A stretch of DNA of 51,589 nucleotides from NCBI GenBank assembly GCA_020848435.1, contig JADLAC010000048.1:1-51589 (forward strand), written 5' to 3'. This DNA is from Burkholderiales bacterium (GTDB lineage: Bacteria > Pseudomonadota > Gammaproteobacteria > Burkholderiales > WYBJ01). The notes beneath the pieces are model-generated. The model saw only the letters and a list, made by a program, of their open reading frames with translations. It was not told where the DNA came from and did no database searches. The number at the start of each line of letters is the position of its first letter. Positions within the stretch are counted from its first letter, which is position 1. Shown here in pieces: positions 41,269-50,198 of the stretch. Made by a program: the position numbers and the translations under genes.

Positions 41269-42165
41269 ATGGAGCTGCGTCACCTGCGCTATTTCATCGC
41301 CGTGGCCGAAGAGCTGCACTTCGGGCGCGCCGCGCAGCGCCTCGGCATGTCGCAACCCCCACTGAGCCAGCAGATCAAGGCGCTCGAGCAGGATATCGGC
41401 ACGCGGCTGTTCGAGCGCACGCGCCACAAGGTGAGCCTCACCCAGGCCGGCGAATCCATGCTCGCCGAGGCGCACCAATTGCTCGAACACGCCGAGCGGG
41501 TACGCTCGGTGGCGCGCCAGAGCCAAGGCGCGCCGCTGAGCCGCCTCAACATCGGCTGCTTGTCCTCGGTGCTGTTCGATATCTTGCCGCCGTTACTCGA
41601 TCGGCTGCACGCCACCCATCCCGAGATTCGCATCGCGTTGCAGGACTTCGAAACCGCATCGGCGCTGGCGGCACTGCTCGATGAAAAGGTCGATGTCGCC
41701 ATCATCCGCATCGACAAGGCGGAGCCGCCGCTGCGCGCACGCCGGATCATGAACGACCACTTCATCGCGGCAATTCCCGCGCGGCACGCGCTCGCGCGCC
41801 GCGCCACCGTCGCGCTGCGAGATCTCGCCGACGAACCGCTGGTCGTGTACTCGCGGCGCATGTGGCCGAGCTCGCACGATCGCATCCTCGATGCCTGCAC
41901 GCGCGCCGGCTTCCGTCCCAATCTCGCGTACCGCGGCGCCACCATAACCTCGCAGATCGGTTTCGTCGCCTGCGCACTGGGCATCGCCCTGGTGCCCAAT
42001 ACGGTGCGCCATTGGCGCGTGCCGCGCGTGGTCTATCGCCCGCTGGACGAGCCGATTCCGGCCAGCGCCGTTTCGCTGGTCTGGCACGGCCGCCGCCGCA
42101 GCGAGGCGATACGCCTGTTTCTGGACACCGCGCAGGAGGTCTATCCCGAGGTGCAGCGGGTTTGA
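41269..42165 (+). CDS. LysR-family transcriptional regulator
   Basis: This 298-residue regulator has an N-terminal winged helix-turn-helix (MELRHLRYFIAVAEELHFGR, then RLGMSQPPLSQQIKALEQDI, then TRLFERTRHKVSLTQAG). A two-lobe effector domain follows from about residue 90. It is of CbnR/CatM-like size and style. It is read divergently from hyuA with 235 bases between, the classic arrangement for a LysR regulator controlling its neighbour. A co-inducer from the pathway of the array is likely. The intergenic region contains ATACGTTTCG and TTTTATGTATCAT, possible half-sites, but no clean T-N11-A palindrome is certain. Confidence 0.95.
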   Translation: MELRHLRYFIAVAEELHFGRAAQRLGMSQPPLSQQIKALEQDIGTRLFERTRHKVSLTQAGESMLAEAHQLLEHAERVRSVARQSQGAPLSRLNIGCLSSVLFDILPPLLDRLHATHPEIRIALQDFETASALAALLDEKVDVAIIRIDKAEPPLRARRIMNDHFIAAIPARHALARRATVALRDLADEPLVVYSRRMWPSSHDRILDACTRAGFRPNLAYRGATITSQIGFVACALGIALVPNTVRHWRVPRVVYRPLDEPIPASAVSLVWHGRRRSEAIRLFLDTAQEVYPEVQRV

Positions 42166-42245
42166 CCGACACTTCCGCGCTCGCGGCTGGACCGTACGCG
42201 TAGCCGCTGAGAGCTTTTCCATATCAAGCGGCGAGCGAAAATGTA

Positions 42246-42274
42246 TTGGACGTCGATTCGGCGCTGACTATACT
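42246..42274 (+). promoter_or_regulatory. Candidate sigma-70 promoter for Bug gene 42419
   Basis: TTGGAC (42246-42251) and TATACT (42269-42274) are separated by 17 bases. This leaves a leader of about 140 bases before the ATG at 42419. The pair is moderate: the -35 has three consensus bases and the -10 five. Confidence 0.45.
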
Positions 42275-42418
42275 CGTTCGCTGGCGTGGCCTGTCGATAA
42301 CCTGGAAACGGCTTGGGCCCTCGCTGCGAGCGCTGCCCCAAGCCAAGCGCCAAGCCCGGAGCGCGCCAGCGCCGTAGCGGTCGCCACGCGCGTACGAAAC
42401 GAGACGGGAGTACTCTCG

Positions 42419-43390
42419 ATGCGTCTTCGCACCTGCATCACGATCGCATTGCTCGCGGCTTGGCTGGCCCCCGCGCGAGCGCCGGCCCAGGACTGGCCGA
42501 ATCGGCCGCTGCGTTTTCTCACCGGCTTCGCCACCGGCGGCTCGTCGGACCAATTGGCGCGCATCGTCGCGGAACGGCTCTCCACCACGCTCGGGCAGCC
42601 TGCGGTGGTCGACAACCGCAGCGGCGGCAACGGCGTGGCCGGCACTGCGCTGGCGGCGAAGGCGCCGGCGGACGGCTACAACTACCTGGTCGTATTCGAC
42701 GCCCATTCGACCAATCCGAGCCTGCAGAAGCAATTGCCCTACGACACGCTGCGCGACTTCGCGTCGATCATGTTGTTCGCCTCCTCGCCCTTCGGCTTCG
42801 TTGTCAATCCCGCGGCGCCCTACCGCAACCTGGCCGATCTCATCGCGGCGGCCAAGACCAAGCCCGGAGACGTCACGCTCGGCACGAGCGGTGTCGGCAG
42901 CCGCGGCCACTTGGCGTTTTCGCTGCTGGCCAGCCGCGCCGGATTCAGGTTCACGCAGGTGTCCTACCGCGGGCCCTCGCAGGCCATCACCGATGTACTC
43001 GGCGGTCAGATCACGCTCCAGGCTGGGACCGTGTTCTTCGTCGCGCCGTTCGTGCGCTCGCAGCGCGTGCGTGCCCTGGCGCTCACCTCGGCGGCGCGCA
43101 TGCCGCAACTTCCCGACATTCCGACCGTCGCCGAGCAGGGTTTTCCCGGCTACGAAGTGATCTCCTGGTGGGGGATCGTCGCGCCCGCCGGCATACCCAA
43201 GGACATCATGCAGAAAATGCACGCCGCGCTGCTGCAGGTCATGGCCGCACCCGACATTCGCAGCCGCCTGGAGCAATTGGGCATGACCGTGATCGCCTCC
43301 ACGCCGGAGGCCTTCGCCAAGCATCTCGCCGCGGAAATGGCACTCTGGGGCAAGGTGGTGCGCGAGAGCAATATCGTCGCGGGGAGCTGA
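42419..43390 (+). CDS. Bug-family solute-binding protein
   Basis: This 323-residue receptor has the signal peptide MRLRTCITIALLAAWLAPAR, cleaved near APAQDWP. Motifs are GFATGGSSDQLARIVAERL, VDNRSGGNGVAGTALAAKA and GTSGVGSRGHLAFSLLASR. The first loop has Gly-Phe-Ala in place of the usual Pro-Phe-Ala, so ligand contacts may differ. It stands alone, after the LysR gene and with its own candidate promoter; its ligand could therefore be the LysR effector, but that is speculation. Confidence 0.93.
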   Translation: MRLRTCITIALLAAWLAPARAPAQDWPNRPLRFLTGFATGGSSDQLARIVAERLSTTLGQPAVVDNRSGGNGVAGTALAAKAPADGYNYLVVFDAHSTNPSLQKQLPYDTLRDFASIMLFASSPFGFVVNPAAPYRNLADLIAAAKTKPGDVTLGTSGVGSRGHLAFSLLASRAGFRFTQVSYRGPSQAITDVLGGQITLQAGTVFFVAPFVRSQRVRALALTSAARMPQLPDIPTVAEQGFPGYEVISWWGIVAPAGIPKDIMQKMHAALLQVMAAPDIRSRLEQLGMTVIASTPEAFAKHLAAEMALWGKVVRESNIVAGS

Positions 43391-43550
43391 CCACTGCGCG
43401 CCAGCCGGCGCCGCGCCGCAGCACTACTTGACCCTGCCGCTTCGCCCTTGCTCTGCACGGCGCCGGCGTTCGTGTCCGGCCGCTATCTTCGGCCCTCGGC
43501 GCTGCCGCTCGCGCGCGGCTCCCGCGTAGGAAGCGACGTCCGGATCGCGC

Positions 43551-44348
43551 TTACTTCGTCTTGAAGACTTCCCGGAAGAACTTCGCGCTCTCCGCTTTCG
43601 ATTGCTTGTCCGCCTGAGCATCGTAGGCGAGCGGAAGGTTGAACTGCTTGCCCTTTTCGGTGGCTTCCGGGTTGGTGAACGCGTGTACCGCGCCGGGATA
43701 GGCGATATAGCGCATGTCGACCTTCGCCGCGCTCATCTCCTGCTTGAAGGCGTCGATCGAATCGGGCTTGATGAAGGGATCGGCCTCGCCGTTCAGGACC
43801 AGGACTTTCGCCTTGACCTTGCCGGGCGCAGCCGTCGCCCCCGACGCCCCCAGGTTCGCATGGAAAGCGGCGATCCCCCTGAGATCCGCACCGGCGCGCG
43901 CCATGTCGAGCGCAACCGAGCCGCCGAAGCAATAGCCGGCGGCGCCGAGGCGCGCCGCATCCACCGTGGGATGTTTCGATAGTACGTTCATGGCGGCATT
44001 GAAGCGCGATCGCATCACGGCGGGGTTCTTGCGCACCGCTCCGGACAGCGCTCCGGCATCCTTCGGATTATCCGCGGTCTTCGCCTCGCCGAACATGTCG
44101 GCGACGAGCGCGGTATAGCCTTGGCTCGCGAACGCACGCGCCTCGTCGCGGACGTGCTTGGTGATGCCCCACCATTCGTGGATCACGATCATGCCCGGGC
44201 GTTTGCCCTGCACGGCATCGTCATAGACGATGAAACCCTTCATGACGCTGTCGCCGTCCTGGTACGTGACCGGTTCTTCCTTGATCGCCGCGCCGGCGAG
44301 ACTGCAAAACGCCAGTGCAACTGCCGCGAGAGCCGTCGAAAAGCGCAT
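43551..44348 (-). CDS. Exported dienelactone-hydrolase-family protein
   Basis: This 265-residue alpha/beta hydrolase has a Sec signal peptide (MRFSTALAAVALAFCSLAGA), so it acts in the periplasm; classical dienelactone hydrolases of aromatic degradation are cytoplasmic. The Cys nucleophile is in AAGYCFGGSVALD. The acid is in NGEADPFIK and the His in PGAVHAFTNPEA. HEWWGITKHVRDEARAFASQ is the usual early motif. AGGAGG lies upstream of the ATG at 44348. It is transcribed alone, convergent with the preceding Bug gene. The substrate is probably a lactone or an activated ester; uncertain. Confidence 0.92.
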   Translation of the reverse strand: MRFSTALAAVALAFCSLAGAAIKEEPVTYQDGDSVMKGFIVYDDAVQGKRPGMIVIHEWWGITKHVRDEARAFASQGYTALVADMFGEAKTADNPKDAGALSGAVRKNPAVMRSRFNAAMNVLSKHPTVDAARLGAAGYCFGGSVALDMARAGADLRGIAAFHANLGASGATAAPGKVKAKVLVLNGEADPFIKPDSIDAFKQEMSAAKVDMRYIAYPGAVHAFTNPEATEKGKQFNLPLAYDAQADKQSKAESAKFFREVFKTK

Positions 44349-44671
44349 GGCGATACCTCCTCTGGAGAGATTGTCCGTAAGCCCAGTTGCCGGCGGGGCG
44401 CGCGTCGGCTCGCCGGCGGCCGAGGCTCCTTGGACGGTGCTGCATTGTCCATAGCACACGCGCTGGGTTCAAGCCCCGGCTCACCAATCAGGGACGGATC
44501 GTGCGGCTTTGCCGCGCGCCGGGGTGCGTGTAATCTCGCTCCATAGCGCGACGAGGTGAAGCCGACGAGCGTCGCTCTGCGTATCGGGGCGAGCGCGCAA
44601 GCCGGCAGCGCGTATGGATCGGCACCGGCAAGCAGGCGCAACCACGTCACACCGTTGCAAGAGAGGCGACC

Positions 44672-47278
44672 ATGGCAGCACACGTACGACCGACGGATGC
44701 GGATAAGCGCACGAGCGGCCGGGAAACGCTCGCCGGCATCCGCGTCATCGAGCTGGCCGACGAGCAGGCCGAGTATTGCGGGCTCACGCTGGCGGGTCTG
44801 GGGGCGGAGGTCATCAAGATCGAGCCGCCCGGCGGCAATCCGACCCGGCGCATCGGGCCTTTCTACGAGGATCGCGAGGGTCCCGGCCGCTCGCTCTTCT
44901 TCTGGCAATACAACCGCGGCAAGCGCTCGGTCGTGCTCGATCTGAGCATGCCCAAGGACCGGGAGCGCTTGCGCGCGCTCGTCGCCGATGCCGACATCCT
45001 GCTCGAATCCACGCCGCGCGGGTACCTGGAAGGCCTGGGGCTCGGCGCGGATTCGCTGCGAAGCGCAGCGCCGCGGCTCATCGTGGCGCGGGTGTCGGCG
45101 TTCGGCGATTCTGGCCCTTGGGCGGACTTCAAAGCCTCCGACCTCGTGCATCTCGCGCTGGGCGGGGTGATGATGAACTGCGGCTACGATCCGGCGCCCG
45201 ACGGCAAGTACGATCTGCCGCCGATCGCACCGCAGATGTGGCACGCCTATCACATCGCCGGCGAGCAGCTCACCATGGCCATCCTGGCCGCTCTGCTATT
45301 CCGCTGGCGCACCGGCAAGGGGCAATCGCTATCGTGTGCCGTGCACGAGGCGGTGGCGACATCCACCGAGGTCGATCTCATGACCTGGGTGATGCGGCGC
45401 GCGCTCGTCATGCGCCAGACCTGCCGCCATGCGCGTGAAACGGTATCGCCGAGCCCGACCATCGCACACACCAAGGACGGGCGCTGGGTGATGGCGAATC
45501 TCGGCAATCGGCCCGACGACGGCGAGAAGCTGATCGCGTTGCTCGATCGCTATGGCATGGCGGCGGGACTCGATGCCGAAAAGACGGTAGCGCCCAAGGG
45601 CGGGCGCTTCGTCCCCGGCACCGGCCCGATCGACCAGAAGCGCGATCATGGCATGGAGGCGGTACAGCGCTTCGCGCGCGCATTCATCCACGACCAGCTG
45701 CCCTGGCGCGAGGCGCAGGAAGCGGGCATGTTGTGGGCGCCGCTGCGCAAGCCGCACGAGAACGCGCTCGACCCGCACTGGCTCGCGCGCAAGAGCGTCA
45801 CCGACATCGAGCATCCCGAGCTCGGCCGCAGCTTCCGTTATGCCACCAGCAAGTGGATCTCGACCGCCAATGCCTGGGTGGCCGGACGGCGCGCGCCACT
45901 GCTGAACGAAGACGCCGACCTCGTCCCGAGACCCGTGACGCGCAGCCTGCCGATCGCGGCGCCCGCGGCGCGGCTCGATCCCGGCGAGCCGCCGTCGCGT
46001 CGCGGCAAGCCGTTTCCCCTGCACGGCATTCGCATCCTCGACTTCACGTGGTTCCTCGCCTCCGCCGGCGGCACCCGCTTTCTGGCCGCGTTCGGCGCCG
46101 AGAGCATCAAGGTGGAGCTGAAGAGCCATCCCGACACGCGGCTTGCCGCGATGGCGCCGGTCGGCGGACGCGAAGCGCGCGAACAAGCGACGGCGCCGCT
46201 TCCCGGCGTCACCGATCCCGACATGGGCGGGCAGTTCAACAACAAGAATCCCGGCAAACGCGGCATCTCGCTCAACGTCCGCCATCCCAAGGGGCTCGAG
46301 ATCGCCAGGCGCCTGGTCGCGATGTCGGATATCGTCGCCGAGGGCTTCTCGCCAGGCGTGCTCGACAATTGGGGCTTGGGATACGGTGCGCTCAAGTCCA
46401 TCAAGCCCGACATCATCTACGTGCAGCAATCGGGCATGGGCGCGCAAGGCACCTACGGGCGCTTTCGCACCGTGGGTCCGATCGCGAACGCCTTCGCCGG
46501 GCTATCCGAGATGTCGGGGCTCCCCGAGCCGGCGATGCCGGCGGGCTGGGGCTATTCGTATCTCGACTGGATGGGCGCTTACAGCTTCGCAGCGGCCATG
46601 CTGAGCGCGCTTTATCATCGCGAGCGTACCGGCGAAGGGCAGTGGATCGACGCTTCGCAAACCGAGGTGGGTTTGTTCATCAACGGCACGGCGATTCTCG
46701 ACTGGTCGGCGAATGAGCGCATCTGGACGCGCTACGGCAACCGTTCGCCATACAAGCCGGCCGCGCCGCATGGCGTCTACCCGTGTGCCGGTGACGACCG
46801 CTGGATCACCATCGCCTGCTTCACCGAGCGCGAATGGCGCGCGCTCGCCGAGGTGGCGCAGTCGCCCGGATGGCTCGACGACCGGCGCTTTGCCGATCTG
46901 GGCGCGCGCCTGGCACATCAAAGCGCGCTCGATGCACTGGTGGCCGAATGGACTCGCACGCAGGAGCCCTACCGGGCGATGTTCGCCTTGCAGCAGGCGG
47001 GCGTTTCGGCCGGCGTATGCCAGACGGCCGAAGATCGCTGCGACCGCGATCCGCAGCTCGCCGCGCTGGAATGGCTGACCGAGGTGACCGGCACCAAGAT
47101 CGGCCGCTGGCCCATCGCCGAGGTACCGATCAAGCTGAGCGAGTCGCCGGCCTACATCGGCGGTCGCCTCGATCGCGGCGCACCGTGCTATGGCGAGGAC
47201 AACGAGTACGTCTACGGCGAGTTGCTGGGGATGTCGACGAAGGCGATCGAGGAACTGGCCGCGGATGGGGTGATTTGA
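44672..47278 (+). CDS. Fused two-domain CaiB/BaiF CoA-transferase with one degenerate active site
   Basis: This 868-residue protein has two class III CoA-transferase domains (about 20-400 and 448-855). In the C-terminal domain the catalytic Asp is present as D632 (SYLDWMGAYSF). Counting back from the conserved RTGKGQ/RTGEGQ motif, the same position in the N-terminal domain is Tyr193 (WHAYHIAGEQ), so only the second half should form the aspartyl-CoA intermediate. The DMSP lyase DddD has the same one-active-domain architecture, though nothing here indicates DMSP use. GAEVIKIEPPGGNPTRR binds CoA. A GAGAGG site precedes ATG 44672. It is followed by Bug gene 47468 in the same direction. Confidence 0.92.
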   Translation: MAAHVRPTDADKRTSGRETLAGIRVIELADEQAEYCGLTLAGLGAEVIKIEPPGGNPTRRIGPFYEDREGPGRSLFFWQYNRGKRSVVLDLSMPKDRERLRALVADADILLESTPRGYLEGLGLGADSLRSAAPRLIVARVSAFGDSGPWADFKASDLVHLALGGVMMNCGYDPAPDGKYDLPPIAPQMWHAYHIAGEQLTMAILAALLFRWRTGKGQSLSCAVHEAVATSTEVDLMTWVMRRALVMRQTCRHARETVSPSPTIAHTKDGRWVMANLGNRPDDGEKLIALLDRYGMAAGLDAEKTVAPKGGRFVPGTGPIDQKRDHGMEAVQRFARAFIHDQLPWREAQEAGMLWAPLRKPHENALDPHWLARKSVTDIEHPELGRSFRYATSKWISTANAWVAGRRAPLLNEDADLVPRPVTRSLPIAAPAARLDPGEPPSRRGKPFPLHGIRILDFTWFLASAGGTRFLAAFGAESIKVELKSHPDTRLAAMAPVGGREAREQATAPLPGVTDPDMGGQFNNKNPGKRGISLNVRHPKGLEIARRLVAMSDIVAEGFSPGVLDNWGLGYGALKSIKPDIIYVQQSGMGAQGTYGRFRTVGPIANAFAGLSEMSGLPEPAMPAGWGYSYLDWMGAYSFAAAMLSALYHRERTGEGQWIDASQTEVGLFINGTAILDWSANERIWTRYGNRSPYKPAAPHGVYPCAGDDRWITIACFTEREWRALAEVAQSPGWLDDRRFADLGARLAHQSALDALVAEWTRTQEPYRAMFALQQAGVSAGVCQTAEDRCDRDPQLAALEWLTEVTGTKIGRWPIAEVPIKLSESPAYIGGRLDRGAPCYGEDNEYVYGELLGMSTKAIEELAADGVI

Positions 47279-47467
47279 CGTTGGTGTCGAGCACTACCCG
47301 GAGGTTGGGCAAGGCGTCATGCCTGCTTGCGCCTGGGTGCTGCTTTCTTCGATTTCGCCCGCTGCCGCTACGGCGCGCTCTACCTCCGCCGTGCCCACCT
47401 CCTCGGGCACACCGGATGGCCAGGGATATACTCGGCAACGAACGCCGGATCGCCTCTGGAGGAGCCT

Positions 47468-48445
47468 ATGTCGAGGGGACCTGTCCTGCTGGCCATGTCA
47501 GCGCTCATGGGTATGCTCGCCGCAGCTGCCGCCCAGGCCCAGCAATGGCCGCAGAAGACGATACGCATGATCGTGCCGTTTCCGCCGGGGGGCGGGAACG
47601 ATCTGATCGGCCGGATCGTGGCGCAGGAGCTGACGAAGCGTCTGAGCCAGACGGTGTACGTGGAGAATCGAGCGGGCGCGAACGGCATCATCGGATTGCA
47701 GGGACTCAAGCAACTGCCGGCCGATGGCTATACCATCGCGACCAGCTCCGACGGACCGCTGGTCATCAATCCCGCGGTTCGAGACGATCTCCCGTACGAC
47801 ACCCAGCGCGATTTCGCGCCGGTTGCGCTGGCCATTACGCAACCGCTGGTTCTGGTCGTGCATCCGTCCATGCCGGTGCGCAACGTGCGCGCGCTGATCG
47901 ATCTCGCGCGCACGAAACCCGGCGCCGTCGCCTACTCGTCGTTCGGGCTCGGCAACATCAGCCATCTCTCCGGCGAGCTGCTCGGCAAGGCTGGCGACGC
48001 ACGCTTCCTGCACGTCCCTTACAAAGGCGGCGAGCCGGCGACGATTGCATTGATCTCGGGCGAGGTGCAGTTCATGTTCGGCACCGTGCAGAACGTCATC
48101 GAGCATACGCGCCGCGGCAAGCTCGTCGCCCTCGGCACGGGCGAGCCGGCGGGACAGCGCTTGCCGATGTTGCCCGCCGTGCCGGCCATCGCCGATACCC
48201 TCCAGGGTTATGAAACCAAGACCTGGAACGGCTTCGTCGTACGCGCGGGTACGCCGGCCGAGATCGTGGCTCGCCTGGGCGCCGAGATCGGCGCCATCGT
48301 CCGAGAAAGCGAAATCAGCGCGCGGCTGATTGCCTTGGGCGCAACGCCGGCGCCGCTCGGTCCGGCGCAGTTCGGCACGTTGATGCGACGAGACGCCGAG
48401 AAATGGGCCGCGCTCGCCAAGGCGCGCAACATCCGCGTGCAGTGA
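47468..48445 (+). CDS. Bug-family solute-binding protein
   Basis: This 325-residue receptor starts at ATG 47468 after GGAGGAG. The signal peptide is MSRGPVLLAMSALMGMLAAA, cleaved near AQAQQWP. Motifs are PFPPGGGNDLIGRIVAQEL, VENRAGANGIIGLQGLKQL and YSSFGLGNISHLSGELL. The third loop (SSFGLGN) departs from the usual YGSGG, hinting at different ligand contacts. It lies 189 nt after the fused CoA-transferase, suggesting that transferase and receptor share a substrate. Confidence 0.93.
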   Translation: MSRGPVLLAMSALMGMLAAAAAQAQQWPQKTIRMIVPFPPGGGNDLIGRIVAQELTKRLSQTVYVENRAGANGIIGLQGLKQLPADGYTIATSSDGPLVINPAVRDDLPYDTQRDFAPVALAITQPLVLVVHPSMPVRNVRALIDLARTKPGAVAYSSFGLGNISHLSGELLGKAGDARFLHVPYKGGEPATIALISGEVQFMFGTVQNVIEHTRRGKLVALGTGEPAGQRLPMLPAVPAIADTLQGYETKTWNGFVVRAGTPAEIVARLGAEIGAIVRESEISARLIALGATPAPLGPAQFGTLMRRDAEKWAALAKARNIRVQ

Positions 48446-48462
48446 CGACTTGGGGGCGCGGC

Positions 48463-49200
48463 TCAATGCGCCGGCGTGTGCTTGTCGAGGAACGCCTTGG
48501 CCCGCGCCTTGGCCTCTTGCAGCGGCGCGCCTTCCTTCCACTCGGTGACGTATTCGTTGTTCGGCAGCAACTTGGCGATCTCGTCGGAGATCGGCCGCGG
48601 ATGTGCCTCGTCGTTGCCCGCGAGCACCAGGCACGGCGTCGTGCAGTGTTGCACGAAATCGCGATCGACGCTGTAGACGAAGCCGGGGTCGTAGAGGTTG
48701 TGATAGAAGCTGTCGAGCACTTGTTCGGTCGCCTCGGGATGATCCTTCAGATCCTTCGCCCAGGCGACGAATCGCGGCGCCTTTTCCGCCTTGAGCGACC
48801 CGACGCGGCCGATCGACTGGGCAATGATGGCCGAGGCGATGCGCCGCGGCTGGGCCTTGAGCAGGCTGAAGATGAACGGCCCGCCGATGCACTGGCCGAA
48901 CAGATGGCATTGGTCGACCTTGAGGTGATCGAGCAATGCGATGTGATCGGAGGCGAAGCTGTGCCAGCCGTCCTGCGCCGTGATGGGCGCGCGGGAACGG
49001 CCGCCCGTCGCGTTACGTTGATCCATCACGATGACGCGGTAAGCGTTCGACCACTCGCTTATCGGATTGATCGGCGCCATCGGCTGGCTCCAGACCGCGA
49101 TGGTCGAAGCCAAGCCCGCCGGAGCGAAGGTGAGGATCGGAAAGCCTTCGCCGTGGACTTCGTAGTAGATCGATGCGCCGTCGTGTTCGAGCATGGGCAT
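48463..49200 (-). CDS. Alpha/beta hydrolase with Cys at the nucleophile position
   Basis: This 245-residue protein starts at 49200, where AGGAG precedes (an upstream ATG at 49224 lacks one). The sequence has an early YYEVHGEGFPILTFAPAGLA and RVIVMDQRNATGGR, typical of the proline-iminopeptidase/haloperoxidase group. The nucleophile elbow reads HLFGQCIGGPFIF, giving Cys104 instead of Ser. The acid is visible in LVLAGNDEAHPRP. No His appears at the usual place near the C-terminus (EWKEGAPLQEAKARAKAFLD). The triad is therefore altered. It is the last gene of a probable operon with the amidohydrolase and the thiolase-like gene. Confidence 0.87.
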   Translation of the reverse strand: MPMLEHDGASIYYEVHGEGFPILTFAPAGLASTIAVWSQPMAPINPISEWSNAYRVIVMDQRNATGGRSRAPITAQDGWHSFASDHIALLDHLKVDQCHLFGQCIGGPFIFSLLKAQPRRIASAIIAQSIGRVGSLKAEKAPRFVAWAKDLKDHPEATEQVLDSFYHNLYDPGFVYSVDRDFVQHCTTPCLVLAGNDEAHPRPISDEIAKLLPNNEYVTEWKEGAPLQEAKARAKAFLDKHTPAH

Positions 49201-49333
49201 GGCGTTCTCCTTGTCTGTTGGCAATGATCGTTGCAGTGACCGCCCATCCGCAGCGGGATTCGCTCGCGTTCAGGGCTCGCGCATCGACGCGGTCAGTCTT
49301 CACTTGGCGCGCATCGCCTAAGCGTGCGTCACG

Positions 49334-50167
49334 TCAAGCCGCCGGCCGTCTCCACCCCAGCCAATCGACGATGGCCCCGCCCATGACGCGTTCGAGATCG
49401 CGGCCCTGCAACCATGGCAGTTCCTCGGTGAACATGGTGACGCATTGGCGATAGGAGCACGGCATGCGCGTGATGTCGGTGCCCCAGAAGCAACGCTCGG
49501 GTCCGAAGGCTTCGAAGATCCGGCGCAGGTAGCCGTGGATGTTCCGGTACGGGTAGGGTGCGCTGGAATAGCTCGGCGCACCCGACATTTTCACCGCGAC
49601 GTTGGGATGCTGGGCGAGCGCGAGCATGGTGTCGAGATCGGCGAAGGCTGCGTCATCGACGATTCCCTTTCCGCCGCCGCCGCGTCCGAGGTGGTCGACG
49701 TGGAGCTTGAGCCGCGGATGGCGTTCTGCGATCTTGCCCAGCGCGGCCATGTTGCCGCCGGTGGCGAGCAGCCCCACGCGCAAGTCCTCGCGCTCGCACG
49801 CCGCCCAGAACCAATCGAGCGAGCCGTCGGTCCACCACGACTTTTCATCCGGCTGGTTGAATGTGAAGCGAAAGCCGAGCATGCCGGGCTGCTCGCGCCA
49901 GCGCGCGACGATGCGCTCCCGATCCGGGCTGCGCAAATCGAAATGGCCGAGGATGCAGAACTTGCTAGGATGACGCCGTACCGCTTCGACCGCATAGGCA
50001 TTGACGGCGTCGCCCAGCCGGCTGGGTGGATGGATCACGGCGCAATCGACGCCGGCTTGCGCCATCTCATCCAGCGCATCGTCGATCGAATAGGTCGGAA
50101 TCTGGCGGTGGTGCGTGCTCATCTTGCCGTGTTGCCAGATGTGGATTTGCGAGTCGACGATCAGCAT
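49334..50167 (-). CDS. Amidohydrolase-2 family protein
   Basis: This 277-residue TIM-barrel metal-dependent hydrolase starts MLIVDSQIHIWQHGKMSTHH; the QIHIW motif gives the first metal-site His at the end of strand 1. LKLHVDHLGRGGGG offers further His ligands and CFWGTDITRMPCSYRQC the closing Asp (GTD). This group includes 2-pyrone-4,6-dicarboxylate hydrolase and o-pyrocatechuate-type decarboxylases, common in aromatic and lactone breakdown. It sits 31 nt downstream of the thiolase-like gene. The substrate is unknown. Confidence 0.92.
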   Translation of the reverse strand: MLIVDSQIHIWQHGKMSTHHRQIPTYSIDDALDEMAQAGVDCAVIHPPSRLGDAVNAYAVEAVRRHPSKFCILGHFDLRSPDRERIVARWREQPGMLGFRFTFNQPDEKSWWTDGSLDWFWAACEREDLRVGLLATGGNMAALGKIAERHPRLKLHVDHLGRGGGGKGIVDDAAFADLDTMLALAQHPNVAVKMSGAPSYSSAPYPYRNIHGYLRRIFEAFGPERCFWGTDITRMPCSYRQCVTMFTEELPWLQGRDLERVMGGAIVDWLGWRRPAA

Positions 50168-50198
50168 TGTTTCTCCTGCGCTACGTCAGGGATCTCGA

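Noticed and set aside
38904..41684. A 926-codon plus-strand frame across hyuA and into the LysR gene
   Set aside because: It runs antisense to hyuA and then overlaps LysR in another frame; both real genes are well supported.
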